Below, one piece after another: positions 34,301 to 44,059 of a stretch of 64,000 nt of DNA. The DNA lies in assembly GCA_944472135.2 (NCBI GenBank), contig OX235270.1:55309267-55373266 (forward strand), in the 5' to 3' direction. The translations under genes and the position numbers were made by a program. The first letter of the stretch is position 1; every line of letters starts with the position of its first letter. This stretch comes from Trichobilharzia regenti (Eukaryota > Platyhelminthes > Trematoda > Strigeidida > Schistosomatidae). The notes below the pieces were generated by a model that did not search any database, was not told the DNA's origin, and worked only from the letters and a program-made list of their open reading frames with translations.

Positions 34301-34461
34301 TTGCTATATAGGCAACTGACAGTGAGTCTAACAACCGCAGAGTGCTGTGGGATAGTTGACGTGAAACTGTCTGCTGGTGGGGGACTTAATGTTGGAACTA
34401 GTTGGCCGATTCCGATAGAACCGGCCCGTTGTAGTTTTTTCAATGGATTTAGGCAGGACAC
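31341..34461 (-). pseudogene. CR1-like ORF2 (endonuclease and reverse transcriptase), broken
   Basis: Fragments in shifting frames are: endonuclease start 'LYSNVRGLREKVGELR' with TETWL (34461-34114), 'IAGDFNAPSLN' and 'GSSDHPVIGFDL' (34092-33619), linker (33582-33178), RT with 'LSPIFKGGDRQNATSY' and 'VLDFEKAFDTVHHD' (33371-32484), '[13 protein letters not shown]' (32405-32230), and the C-terminal region 'RDANLLERVQRRATKGVVGL' (31760-31341). At least four frame breaks and one SINE insertion separate them. The catalytic motifs are readable but no full protein can be made. Confidence 0.85.
32006..32208 (+). mobile_element. tRNA-derived SINE (family 1) inside CR1-like ORF2
   Basis: The full head begins GCGTCGGTGGCACAGTGG and has the canonical B box 'ggttcgagccc'. 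The body and an A-rich tail with TAAA repeats (32180-32206) follow. It splits the RT of the minus-strand CR1-like element between '[12 protein letters not shown]' and 'RLKNASYTLCN', so it inserted after that element. No clear target duplication was found. Confidence 0.8.
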
Positions 34462-35520
34462 TTGGGCGACACAGACTGTTATTCTCAGAACTGCATCGCT
34501 CTAGTGTCACTGAAGCTTGGGGACGTATTAAGACCTCAGTTTGCTGCCTCCTTATAGTTCGGGGTCTGCTTTCGCAGCATCGGATGTGTCCTCCTATTTT
34601 TTCCTTGGTCTCATACCACCGTTGAAGTGCTATGTACAACTGCTCCGGGGAGTTGAATGTGACACTTAACAGCTTTTGAGAGGCATCAGCTCCGGTGACT
34701 CCCTCGCCATATTTCTGATAGCCCATGGTCTATCTTGTCTCACCCTTATGTTAGAACTTCTGTCCAGGGCTAGTACCTGAGCCATTAATAGTACTTTTTC
34801 GGCCTCTTCGGCAGAGTCCAGTGTAACCCTTAATGGGGGTGGCTTACTCTGAGGCGTGTGAACACCCCTGTACAACCTGCACAATTTCGCTGAACTAGTG
34901 TTCAGACCTAGTTTGTTGCATAGGTTTGACCACTGTTCCTGATCAAACAGGGCTCGTTGTTCGAGCAAGCTATCCTTGCTCACAGGTACGTTAAAGAGGA
35001 TAAGAGAGTTGGATCGACTAACCTCAGACTTAGGTCTCGCCTTCGGCTTCTTGCGTTCCTTTGCATCATCAGTAACATTAAGCTTCATGGGTATCTGGCC
35101 AGCCTGTTTTGTGTTGCCAGGCCTCCTAGTGGATGCAAGTGGTGCTTTGGCAATTCTGTCTTTCCCTGATGTGTAGGTGCAACCTTGGGACTCTTCACCT
35201 TGTAATGATTGGCATTTTCAGTCAGTTGGACTGGAGTGTCCTTCCTACTGTCTGTACCAAGTTTCGGTAGTGTGGTGTTAGCAGGTTGTGAGCTGCATGA
35301 GACTGTGTTGGGACACAAGTAGGTCTTGTTTCTGCTATCCGCAGACACGCTTTGTGGGACTATGCCAGGGTGACAAAGTGGACAAATGTACCAAAATCAT
35401 GGGTATGGGTTATATCTCATAAACTCGTAGTATGCTTTCGGTACCTCTTTGTCACAACGGCAGTGCACCCATCGTTTGCAAAAATTGCATTCAAACGCTG
35501 AATCAGTTTTAGAAACTATT
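34430..35520 (-). pseudogene. CR1-like ORF1 relic
   Basis: The PHD-finger part reads 'SAFECNFCKRWVHCRCDKEV' (about 35500-35440). After a gap and frame change come 'SRSNSLILFNVPVSKDSLLE' and 'ALFDQEQWSNLCNKLGL' (35088-34666), then the C-terminal part 'HIRCCESRPRTIRRQQ'. Relative to the intact ORF1 at 35945 it lacks about 60 residues after 'MARESPEL', and everything upstream of the PHD finger is lost or unrecognisable. Confidence 0.75.
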
Positions 35521-35944
35521 GTCAATGGAGTTGACCGCGCGCTCCTTGAATAAGACGTGCTTTTCCTCCCTAACCGGAAATATCCAATTTTGTGAATTAT
35601 TCGTTTGGGAAACCTGATCTTCCTATCCGGCGAATTTTTATTCAACCATTTCTTCCTCACCGAGCCTGTGTGTGGTACTTCCCGCTGTCTCGAACTACTG
35701 CCAAAGCTTCAGGTGCTACTTCTGTAGCAACACCCTCCTCACTCTTTCAAATATACAGGACTTGTGGGTCTGTTACGTGATTGCTGTGAAACCGAATAAC
35801 CCGAAAGTTACAGGTAAAGTCTAAAGCTTTTACTTACATACTTTATCCTTCTTTTCTGCGCTCTCTATTGTCTTTTGCTGTAAGTCTATTGGACAAAATA
35901 ACAGTCTCTTATTATTTAATCACCAGTATTAATTTAGGAGTAAA
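35521..35944 (+). other. Junction between two head-to-head CR1-like elements, including the 5' leader of the plus copy
   Basis: From about 35530 the sequence no longer matches the ORF1 relic on the left. The last 200-300 bp before the ATG at 35945 are presumably the 5' untranslated leader and internal promoter region of the plus-strand element, but I cannot place its first base. The minus-strand open frame at 35397-35660 bridges the relic and this junction and is not a gene. Confidence 0.4.
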
Positions 35945-37636
35945 ATGACAATAGATTCTCAACCTAAAATAAGTAATGGGACATCATACTCTGTAGTTAC
36001 CAGGGCTTCAGCCAAACTAGGCAAACAGGAGAAGGTGATGGACTCACGCATACCGGTCCTGAAGACCAGGGCTAATATTCCCAGCTCGTACAGATTACCC
36101 ATGTCGCCACAGTCCTACAGTGAAGCTGTGCAAAGTCAGCCAAGTGGATGTGGCTCCACCCCTGTTAACACGACTAGGTTAACAGATCCGAGTGGGAAAA
36201 TTGCACTAAGTGAGAACTTCATAACACCCATCCCCATGGTAGACCATGAAACAAATAGGAAGGCCAAAAAGAAACGTTCACGACGTCGCAAGACGACAAG
36301 AACGCTCCCCAAGAAGACAGACGACTGCAAGGTCTGTGCTTCTGTTGTCGAACAAGCAGACTCTGCTTTCGAATGTAACTTTTGCAACCGATGGGTGCAT
36401 TGCAGATGCGACAGTGGGGTACCAAAAGCATATTATGACTTTATGCGTAAAAACCCATGCCAATGGTTCTGGTACATATGCCCGAGTTGCCGTCCTGATG
36501 TAGCCTCGCGTAGTCCTTTGAAAACTAAAGATGGCACAGAAGTAGCGGGGAAAAAGGTGAAAAGCTCGACCCCCACCAATCCGGAAGTTAGTACAAACGC
36601 GCGTAAACCGGGGATACCAAAATCCTCACCGGTTAAACTTGTAACTCTTGCCATAACCGCTCCAGACACAGAGGCTGGAGAACCACGGGTTTCCGTCGTT
36701 GGAAAAAGACCCCAACCGTCTACCAGTAATGCTGGCTATAGCACTGAGACACATAAAAATACCCAGTCGCACCAGTCAAACCAAAACGGTCTTAAAGGTG
36801 ATCACAAACGTGCGAGGACCGAGCCCAAGCCCACGGTTAGCAGATCAAATTGTGTAATCCTCTTTAATGTACCAGACTGTAGCAGTAGTCTGCTGAAAGA
36901 TAGGGCCCTATTTGATCAGGAACAGTGGTCCATCTTAAGTAGCACACTGGGTTTGGACATCCAACCAGTAAATCTATGCAGATTGTATAGGGGCACTGCT
37001 GCACCTGAAGGCAAACCATCCCCACTGAGGGTAACATTGAGCTCTACCGAGGATGTTGAAAAAGTGTTACTGGCTTCTCAAGTCCTTTCTATAGGGAGGG
37101 CCTGTAACATACGTGTTAAGCCAGACAGGCCGTGGAAGGAAAGACAAATGGCGAGGGAGTCGCCAGAGCTCATTCCTTCTGCCTCCATGGTTGTGCATGG
37201 CATTCCCGAACTGGTAACTGGGAACGCCTGCGAAAAGCATTGTCATGATGTACAACAATGGAGATGGTTAGCATCCCAGATGGCCCTGGGAAGTTCAGGG
37301 GCTGTCTCTATTTATAGACTGCCTCGACCCACTCATCTTATGTCAATTAACTCGCCACGTCTGTTAGCTGTCAAGTTCAGCTCCCAAGACCAGTTGACTA
37401 CCGCTCTCCATAGATGGTACGAGACCAAGGACAAGGTCAGCAAACACATTCGCTGCTGCGAGAGCCGGCCTCGCACTCAAAGGAGAGAACAAAGCGTAGT
37501 AAAAGAAAATCCTCAACCCCTAGTCACACTACAGCGGTGCAGCACGGACGATGATAGCCAGTGTCATCCGAGTGCTCCAACTGAACTAGAAGAAAAAAAC
37601 GCCAACAGGCCGGTTCCTGGGGAATCGGCCAACTAG
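35945..37636 (+). CDS. CR1-like ORF1 protein with PHD-type zinc finger
   Basis: 563 codons from the ATG at 35945. A C4HC3 PHD-like finger spans about residues 128-181 (CKVC, CNFC, HCRC, CPSC), preceded by a basic KKKRSRRRKTTRT patch near residue 100. A second domain around residues 296-400 begins 'SRSNCVILFNVP' and resembles an RNA-binding (RRM-like) fold in pattern, though this is weaker. The C-terminal part has 'HIRCCESRPRTQRRE'. ORF1 proteins of this group bind the element RNA and may target chromatin. The last 50 nucleotides overlap the ORF2 frame. Confidence 0.85.
   Translation: MTIDSQPKISNGTSYSVVTRASAKLGKQEKVMDSRIPVLKTRANIPSSYRLPMSPQSYSEAVQSQPSGCGSTPVNTTRLTDPSGKIALSENFITPIPMVDHETNRKAKKKRSRRRKTTRTLPKKTDDCKVCASVVEQADSAFECNFCNRWVHCRCDSGVPKAYYDFMRKNPCQWFWYICPSCRPDVASRSPLKTKDGTEVAGKKVKSSTPTNPEVSTNARKPGIPKSSPVKLVTLAITAPDTEAGEPRVSVVGKRPQPSTSNAGYSTETHKNTQSHQSNQNGLKGDHKRARTEPKPTVSRSNCVILFNVPDCSSSLLKDRALFDQEQWSILSSTLGLDIQPVNLCRLYRGTAAPEGKPSPLRVTLSSTEDVEKVLLASQVLSIGRACNIRVKPDRPWKERQMARESPELIPSASMVVHGIPELVTGNACEKHCHDVQQWRWLASQMALGSSGAVSIYRLPRPTHLMSINSPRLLAVKFSSQDQLTTALHRWYETKDKVSKHIRCCESRPRTQRREQSVVKENPQPLVTLQRCSTDDDSQCHPSAPTELEEKNANRPVPGESAN
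37594..37600 (+). promoter_or_regulatory. Candidate -1 ribosomal frameshift site between ORF1 and ORF2
   Basis: The heptamer A AAA AAC lies in the ORF1 frame as GAA AAA AAC. A -1 slip leads directly into the open ORF2 frame, which is open from just after a TGA at 37582-37584. The ORF1 stop is the TAG at 37634-37636, so the heptamer falls inside the only window where a slip would work. I have not folded the downstream region for a pseudoknot. Confidence 0.45.
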
Positions 37637-40533
37637 TTCGTAGGATAACTCCTCAACCGATAGCCAATATCAAGTCAACTACCCCCCAATACGGGGAAGT
37701 GGTGAGACTGACTACCAGTTGCCTGTATAGTAATGTGAGAGGGCTAAGAGGCAAAATAGCTGAACTTAGACACCTACAATCACAACTAAACTCCAAAATC
37801 ATAATACTGACGGAAACCTGGCTAACCCCTACGGTGGCAGACAGCGAAGTCAGTATAAATGATATGGTCCTAGTCAGGCGAGATAGGGACCTGAAAGAAG
37901 GAGGTGGAGTCGCCATATACGTCGACAAACAGCTCAGATGTGTTCACGCGACGGACCCTCCCCTCACAGAGCTCCCTGACTCCATATGGTGCCACTTCAC
38001 CGTTGGGTACTGCAAATATCTAGTGGGCAGCATTTATCGATCACCTTCATGTGGAGCAGACCACAACCAGGTACTGCTAAATACAATTTCAGCGACTCAA
38101 GACATGGGTTATGATCAAATTGTCATAGCTGGTGACTTCAATGCCCCATCTCTTAACTTGGTGTCGGGAAAAGCCCATGATAGATTTGATCGAAATCTGC
38201 TGCATACCATCAGGAAGGCTGGATTCACTGAAAATGTCAAGATGGATACTAGATGGGGCCCTGATGGGAAGTCTTCTAGACTGGATTACGTGCTCACTAG
38301 TGACCAGCTACTAGTGGAAAACGTTCAGATCACGACTCCCATAGGTAGTAGTGACCACGCGGTCATAGTATTCGACATAGTCCTCCGCGAGCGCTTACAG
38401 TGGGACAATACACAGCCCTATCTGTGTTATAACAAAGCCAACTATACCAAAATGCGAAGACTTCTGTCTGAAGCAAACTGGCCTAAAAAATGGACAGAGC
38501 TAACAGTAGAAGAACACTGGAGAGTGGTAAAGGAGATCATTCACCAGGCGGTCTCAGACACTGTTCCTTTAGTCTCACCAAAAGCTAGGAAGCAACGATC
38601 ATGGCTGAAAAGAGGGACACAACGCCTTCTGCAGGCAAAGCGTAAAGCCTGGTTCGCGTGGCGACGATCGAAGAGTCAACCCGAATATGAAGTGTACCTT
38701 GAACTCAGGAATCGATGTAACATACGAGTCCGGAGCGATAGAAGGACATTTCAGGGAGACCTCGCCAATAAGCTTCTCGTGAACCCCAAAAGCCTATACA
38801 GGTTTATGGCCGAAAGAAAACCGACCAACCAGGGAGCATGCAATCTAGTGGGTTCTGATGGGAAATCTCTTACTAGTCTTGAAATGGCAGAGACATTCAG
38901 CCTAGCCTTTCACAGGCAACTAAATAGTAACGAGGATATTACCCCTACAGAACATCCAGATTACATCGCAAAACCAACACACGAAAACCTGCTGGGGACA
39001 TTTCAAATTACCCCGGCTATGGTACTTGCAAAATTGGGAAGGTTGGCTTCGGGAAAGTCTCCAGGTTGTGATGGCATCAGACCATCTGTCCTGAAGCAGT
39101 GTTCAGAAAGTCTCTGTCAACCCCTAAGTGATCTGTTCCAACACTCCCTTGATGTAGGGAAACTTCCATGTGAATGGAAACGTGCAATCCTATCCCCTAT
39201 CTTCAAGGGTGGTGACCGGCAGAATGTGACCAGTTACAGACCAGTTGCTCTACTTCCAGTGGTATCGAAGATATTGGAAAGTCTCATTGACGACCACATG
39301 AGAAAATACTTCGATGGGACTAACCTTCTTCACGAAGCACAGCACGGTTTCAGGAGGGGAAGATCCTGCGTGACGAATCTTCTACTAGCCTGGAACGATT
39401 GGACACTATCCTGGGACAAAAAGGTACCAGCCCACGTGATCTTTCTCGACTTTGCGAAAGCATTCGACACAGTTCACCATGGTCTGCTCCTTCACAAAAT
39501 AGGCAAGGCGGGAGTTTCTGGAGCACTTCTCGCATGGCTGACAGATTACTTAGGCGAGAGAGAATTCTGCACCAAAGTCAACCGCATCCGATCATCCTGG
39601 CACACCTCGGCATCAGGGGTTCCTCAGGGTTCTATCCTAGGGCCGTTGATGTTTTTGATTTTTATCAATGACCTGCCCCCCCAACTAAACTGCTCTGCGC
39701 TTCTTTACGCTGACGACGTAAAGATTTGGAGAGCAATAAACTCATCGGAAGACTCAGATAGATTGCAGGCTGACCTGCAAACTCTGGGAAATTGGGCTTT
39801 GGCTAACGGAATGCCTTTCAATCTAAAGAAGTGCAAAGTAGTGCAGCTTCATTCCGGCAGGTCACAGAGTGTAAATTACACCCTTGGTGGCCAGAACTTG
39901 AGTTGTGTTCCATCAGAGCGTGATCTAGGTCTTATTCTAACAGAAAAGCTAGACACCAGTGGAAATTACTCGAGGGACGTCGCCAAAGCCTACGCAACAT
40001 TACACTTTATGCACAGGCAGCTGGGAGCTCTCACTCCCGAACTGTTCTTAAGGCTATACAAGGCATATGTGAGGCCACACCTTGAGGTGCATAATATCAT
40101 TGCACCTCCGCTACTCAAAAGGGATGCTAACATTCTAGAAAGTGTCCAGAGACGAGCGACAAAATGGGTGATCGGCCTCCGCAACAAATCATATGAGGAA
40201 AGACTAAAGAAATTAGGTCTTTTCACACTTAGTTACCGTAGGCACAGGGGAGACCTCATCACCGTCTACAAGATCCTAAATGACCAGGCCCACCCAAATA
40301 AAAGCATCCTGCCATTAAGCGATTATAGGCTTCCACGAGGTAACCCGCTAAGGATAGCACACCAGAGACCAAAGACTCGAGTGCGATCACATTTCTTTTC
40401 GCTTCGTGTTTGCCGTCTCTGGAACGCTTTACCGGCGGCCGTGACTACAGCGCCATCTCTGGAGATTTTTAAGCGGAAGCTAGACAATCATGCAGAAATG
40501 CAAGGTTTGTGTCTCAATGGCTTATCCTCATAA
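37600..40533 (+). CDS. CR1-like ORF2 protein: APE endonuclease and reverse transcriptase
   Basis: The frame is open from 37585. The first candidate start at 37699 is GTG, not ATG, so translation probably begins by frameshift or reinitiation from ORF1. Numbered from 37699, the endonuclease has 'SNVRGL' (about 10), TETWL (about 38), GDFN (about 144) and SSDHAVI (about 217). The RT has 'LSPIFKGGDRQNVTSYRPV' (about 498), 'FLDFAKAFDTVHH' (about 581), '[14 protein letters not shown]' (about 640) and the catalytic YADD (about 670). The C-terminal 'ESVQRRATKW' region follows. It would nick target DNA and copy element RNA in place. No internal stop is seen. Confidence 0.88.
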   Translation, partial: RQQAGSWGIGQLVRRITPQPIANIKSTTPQYGEVVRLTTSCLYSNVRGLRGKIAELRHLQSQLNSKIIILTETWLTPTVADSEVSINDMVLVRRDRDLKEGGGVAIYVDKQLRCVHATDPPLTELPDSIWCHFTVGYCKYLVGSIYRSPSCGADHNQVLLNTISATQDMGYDQIVIAGDFNAPSLNLVSGKAHDRFDRNLLHTIRKAGFTENVKMDTRWGPDGKSSRLDYVLTSDQLLVENVQITTPIGSSDHAVIVFDIVLRERLQWDNTQPYLCYNKANYTKMRRLLSEANWPKKWTELTVEEHWRVVKEIIHQAVSDTVPLVSPKARKQRSWLKRGTQRLLQAKRKAWFAWRRSKSQPEYEVYLELRNRCNIRVRSDRRTFQGDLANKLLVNPKSLYRFMAERKPTNQGACNLVGSDGKSLTSLEMAETFSLAFHRQLNSNEDITPTEHPDYIAKPTHENLLGTFQITPAMVLAKLGRLASGKSPGCDGIRPSVLKQCSESLCQPLSDLFQHSLDVGKLPCEWKRAILSPIFKGGDRQNVTSYRPVALLPVVSKILESLIDDHMRKYFDGTNLLHEAQHGFRRGRSCVTNLLLAWNDWTLSWDKKVPAHVIFLDFAKAFDTVHHGLLLHKIGKAGVSGALLAWLTDYLGEREFCTKVNRIRSSWHTSASGVPQGSILGPLMFLIFINDLPPQLNCSALLYADDVKIWRAINSSEDSDRLQADLQTLGNWALANGMPFNLKKCKVVQLHSGRSQSVNYTLGGQNLSCVPSERDLGLILTEKLDTSGNYSRDVAKAYATLHFMHRQLGALTPELFLRLYKAYVRPHLEVHNIIAPPLLKRDANILESVQRRATKWVIGLRNKSYEERLKKLGLFTLSYRRHRGDLITVYKILNDQAHPNKSILPLSDYRLPRGNPLRIAHQRPKTRVRSHFFSLRVCRLWNALPAAVTTAPSLEIFKRKLDNHAEMQGLCLNGLSS

Positions 40534-42048
40534 AATTTGAAACCAAACTGTCAATGAATAAGCGTACTAACTAAATCCCCACGACCTATTCTGCCTTCTC
40601 TCACTCTATCTTTTCCTTAGGTCACCTTTATTATTCCACTTATCTCAACCTATATTATCTACACTACAACCTATTATTATTATTACTATTCTGCTTTTAT
40701 GACTACACCGAATGACCAACGGGAGTTAGGTCAAACTCCATTCACGGCAGCAATACAGTCCTAACATACTGCATACTACAAACCACATCTCGACCAATCC
40801 CCGCACCACTCCTCCTGGAGTCTACCAGAGCTAAAGCAGTCGAGTGTCGGGACTTACTACGCAGAAGCTCACCGAAGATCTGGAACCTCTACCTCACAAT
40901 CAAGAAGCGAGCTCAAAGAAATCACTGGTTTATACTAGCTCGTAATCAGGAAATTGGATATTGGATTCCACCTAAACATTCACTATGCATATCTACCTAG
41001 ATTGTATGTTATACTACGTCAGTCTTACTAAACTACTAAACTGCACATCAAACAAATTTCTCACACCATGCTAATATGATTAGCTTTAGACTGCCTACTG
41101 AACAAGTTGTCTATATCTCTCTATGTAAGGAAAACAAACTATGCCTCATATCTCCTGTTAATGAAATACTGGCACGTAACAAAGCGAGTAGATGAGTTGG
41201 TAAAAGAGTGTAAATTGTCCATTGACAGTACACATACTGCAAGAAATTTACACGCAGTTAACCACCTTCAAGGTTACCACATACTTTTTCGCCTCAATGA
41301 AGAAAGAAGAAGAAACAGGTTTAGTTAAGACTGGAGGTGCTTGCCATTAGCGTATGCTGCATGGTTGTGGCATTGTAAATCGTCACTTTCTCGTGTGATG
41401 TTATTCTGTGAAATATAACCTAGTTTTGATGAATTTTCTATAGGTGTTGTGACCGCATTAAATACTGATATCTCATTCCACGTTTTTCGATAGACAGGAA
41501 ATCGTTTACTTTATACACCTGTTGTGTGAACAAATGAAATAACTTTGGGCTTGAGGTCCACAGCTCGAAATTTATGTGCTGATAACGAGGCCATAAGTAA
41601 TTTCTGAGTCATATTGTAATTCCACCTTCATAAAATTACTTCCATTGGTAAAGTTGGATAGCAAAATATGAACAACTTTTCAAGATAAGATAGTTTCATT
41701 TTGTTTCATAAGATTTTTGTCAGCTGCATAGAGCCTGAATAACAAACTATATAGGCAATAAACGGGAAGTAATTTAACTTTAACTGAATGACTGGTTCAC
41801 TTTATGAGTAGAATAACGTGGCGAAAATGGGGAAATGGCAAAAGTTATGCTATAAGTTAAACAAATCAGTTATAACCAGAATAGAGACACTACATATGAT
41901 ACAAAGAAGAATGTTCTGGAATTCAAGGATAATTCACACATAAGTGGAGACAGCAACACAATCCCATGCCAAATTATTCAACCGAAATGAACGAAGGCGT
42001 AATCATCGGCGCTTAAGTAACATTTATAGAACCAGAGACTGAGATGTC
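40534..42048. other. CR1-like 3' region, then spacer up to the right arm
   Basis: 40534-40970 is shared with the 3' region of the minus-strand element and includes an ATT-rich run at 40670-40690. From about 40970 to 42048 nothing is recognised. The open frame at 41107-41328 has no motif. 41990-42048 is the flank that meets the LTR edge of the right arm. Confidence 0.5.
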
Positions 42049-42351
42049 TTTAAAGGTTGACGGATATCTCGTTCATCAACTTCTAATTAATTTATTCTCG
42101 CGTACCAAAGACAAAGCAAAAGCCAACAATTGATCGTCCGAACCAAGATATATATTTAGTAACCAAAACCAGCCGTTAGACGAACGCTTAGCTAGCTAGT
42201 GATCGTGCACGTTACACGACGGGGTACCAAATGGCGGGGATGCTTGACCGGAAGCCTTCAGCTAAACAAGTCGACTTAAACAGTGGTGGTCAGCATCCAA
42301 TGATGAGTGATTGCTGTGGTCAATAATTTTGGGGAATTATTTACCGCTACA
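42049..42351 (-). repeat. CsRn1-like LTR at the inner edge of the right arm
   Basis: On the minus strand it runs TGTAGCGG ... 'gagatatccgtcaacc' TTTAAA. It is followed by 'gacatctcagtc', not by the primer site or by the ATAT duplication. It lacks the 19-bp duplication seen in the left 5' LTR and in this respect resembles the solo LTR at 30176. Confidence 0.85.
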
Positions 42352-42681
42352 ATATCAACTGAAGAATCACTTCAAACTAGAGAGCACTTATTATCTGTTC
42401 GATCCCAAAATTTGAAACTTAACTTACTTCTTATTCTTGTCTAAACACGTGATGGACTTCTCGTAATTCCTATAGCAAGTAGTGACTGATGAAGTCCAGG
42501 AAGTCAAGACATATAGATAAGTAGCAATGACTCAGTATGGTGGTAGCCTTATTTAGCCAAGTGACAGAAGTTAGAACTAGCAGGCTGTTAGATCCCGGCG
42601 CACTGGCTGAGCGTTATTGTGATTGGTTTACGATGTCGCGATGTCCCTGATGGCGTCATGGTTGCAGACTTTTGAAGGTAT
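42352..42681. other. Arm-internal spacer (mirror of 22426-22750)
   Basis: No gene. The text 'actgatgaagtccaggaagt' near 42484 superficially resembles a hammerhead core but has no paired stem II. Confidence 0.4.
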
Positions 42682-42851
42682 ATATATATATGTCTATTGG
42701 ATAACGCCTTTGCGTTTGAAACGATAAGTACTGGGCTTAAGTCTAAGTTTGAACACCACCACTCACTGGGAATTCAGGTAAATCCAGCTGATACGTCTCA
42801 TATAAGACTAAATGAGCATCATGGAATCCACTGCTATTCATCATCTATCAA
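42682..42851 (+). mobile_element. Sm-alpha-like SINE with degenerate hammerhead (right arm)
   Basis: This is the mirror of the copy at 22255-22425. The ribozyme segment is at 42784-42824 with the same changed core (CTGATAC and CTAAA), so both arms inherited it after decay. Confidence 0.65.
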
Positions 42852-43275
42852 GGTACTTTAAGGAATCAGCACAGTTTACGTAGTTAGAGGATCTTGCAGC
42901 CAGTCGCCATTCACAAACGAAGAAGGTATTAGAAACCAAGCGAGAACTAAGAGGCATTTTACAGATGTTTTACTCTATCTTCCAGTATGGTACGCGACTG
43001 CTAACCTACTCAAACTGTATGAAGACTAACAGAGAAAAAGATTTGAGAATTCCTTATCCTACCTGATTATTATCAGCGGGATACTCTGTTTATTAATTAC
43101 ATCATGTGAATATAAATCTAATACTATACTGTCAGAAGATAGGTTAGACAAATAAAGCAGTTGTCTGAGTTCGAATTCTCCTCGATCTGAATTAGATTTA
43201 CATACACATCATACAATAATGTGGCTGATGTTAAACTATGTGAATATGCATATGCATCCCAAGTGGAACCACTGT
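42852..43275. other. Arm-internal spacer (mirror of 21832-22254)
   Basis: No gene or repeat recognised. There is one visible difference from the left arm near 42940 ('ccaagcgagaac'). Confidence 0.4.
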
Positions 43276-43539
43276 CTGTAGACGGTTTATAATAATAATA
43301 ATTTTTCCTTCACGTTCCCAGTAAAACATTGGGCCTCAGGCTAGTGGCTTGAAGTTTCTGTAGCAGTGTTTAATTTTCCACGATGTGGTTGCTAGCCTCA
43401 TGTCCAACCTTTCCTCTTTACCAGCATTATTTCTGGCTTAACGAGTTAAAGGAGTACGTCGTCCGGGGATCGAACCCCGGACCGTGTGCATGGTCGGAGA
43501 GCGCCCTAACGCCTGCGCCACCGACGCTGTAGACGGTTT
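43276..43539 (-). mobile_element. tRNA-headed SINE (family 2), right arm
   Basis: This is the mirror of 21568-21831 with the same 13-bp target duplication (43276-43288 and 43527-43539). The head differs at three sites: here the B box reads GGTTCGATCC (left: GGTTGGATCC) and the acceptor 3' strand reads ACGACGT (left: CCGACGC). Confidence 0.8.
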
Positions 43540-43578
43540 GGTAGTAAAAAATTACTTTCCACAACATAAGAGAGAAAA

Positions 43579-44059
43579 TGGCAAAAAGTTCAGAAAAGAT
43601 TTGTTTTCAGTGATTTCATCGCCTTTTTATGCATAGTTAGCATAGTTACAATTATTATTTGTTTCAGTACAGTAGTAAAGGGGGATTGAAGGAGATAACA
43701 ATCTTCAATTAGAATCAGAAGTTTGAAAAATTGGAAAAAGATCACAAGAGACATAGCAAAAAATTACAAAATAGCTGCATAGTATGTAGAATAGTTTTTA
43801 AGGAAGGCAGGTGTGAACGGGAAGTGCACAGGAACAAACTAAAATAATAGTTTTTTTATAACTGAAGATGAAAAAATGATGGGAATGATAAGGAAAGAAC
43901 AACAATTAAGATATCAAACAGAACAATATCCGTCGTAAATGTAGAGGTTCGACCATTTTCTTTTGAACACATGATAATTGTAACTATGCATAAAAATGAG
44001 ACTATACATCTTTTGACGATGAAATCACTGAAAAAATATTATTTCTGAACTTCTTGTCC
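43579..44059. mobile_element. MITE-like element with ~85-bp inverted ends (right arm)
   Basis: Mirror of 21048-21528, with the same inverted ends and no coding capacity. Confidence 0.5.

Larger units (their letters stand above)
30780..35520 (-). mobile_element. Decayed CR1-like non-LTR retrotransposon, minus strand
   Basis: Read leftward it holds ORF1 fragments (35520-34430), endonuclease (34430-33600), reverse transcriptase (33600-31341) and a 3' region to about 30780. It aligns by eye along its length with the plus-strand element at 35945-40970, including the 3' region ('ctacaaaccacat', 'cgcagaag', 'acaatcaagaagcgagc', 'atactagctcgtaa'). It is a diverged relative, not a duplicate: many codons differ, ORF1 lacks about 60 residues, and a SINE is inserted at 32006-32208. 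Confidence 0.85.
35640..40970 (+). mobile_element. CR1-like non-LTR retrotransposon with both ORFs open
   Basis: ORF1 (35945-37636) and ORF2 (open to 40533) are uninterrupted, and a 3' region runs to about 40970. It shares the 3' region with the minus-strand copy, which supports the end point. The 5' boundary is uncertain. PHD-finger ORF1 proteins with an APE-type endonuclease and RT in ORF2 are typical of the CR1 group, which includes SR1 and several Perere families in schistosomes. It may be a recently active copy, but activity cannot be judged from sequence alone. Confidence 0.85.

Noticed and set aside
35397..35660. Separate small PHD-finger gene on the minus strand
   Set aside because: It is the PHD part of the decayed CR1-like ORF1 joined to unrelated junction sequence.
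42484..42525. Hammerhead ribozyme at 'actgatgaagtcc'
   Set aside because: CTGATGA is present but there is no GAAA at the right distance and no paired stem II.
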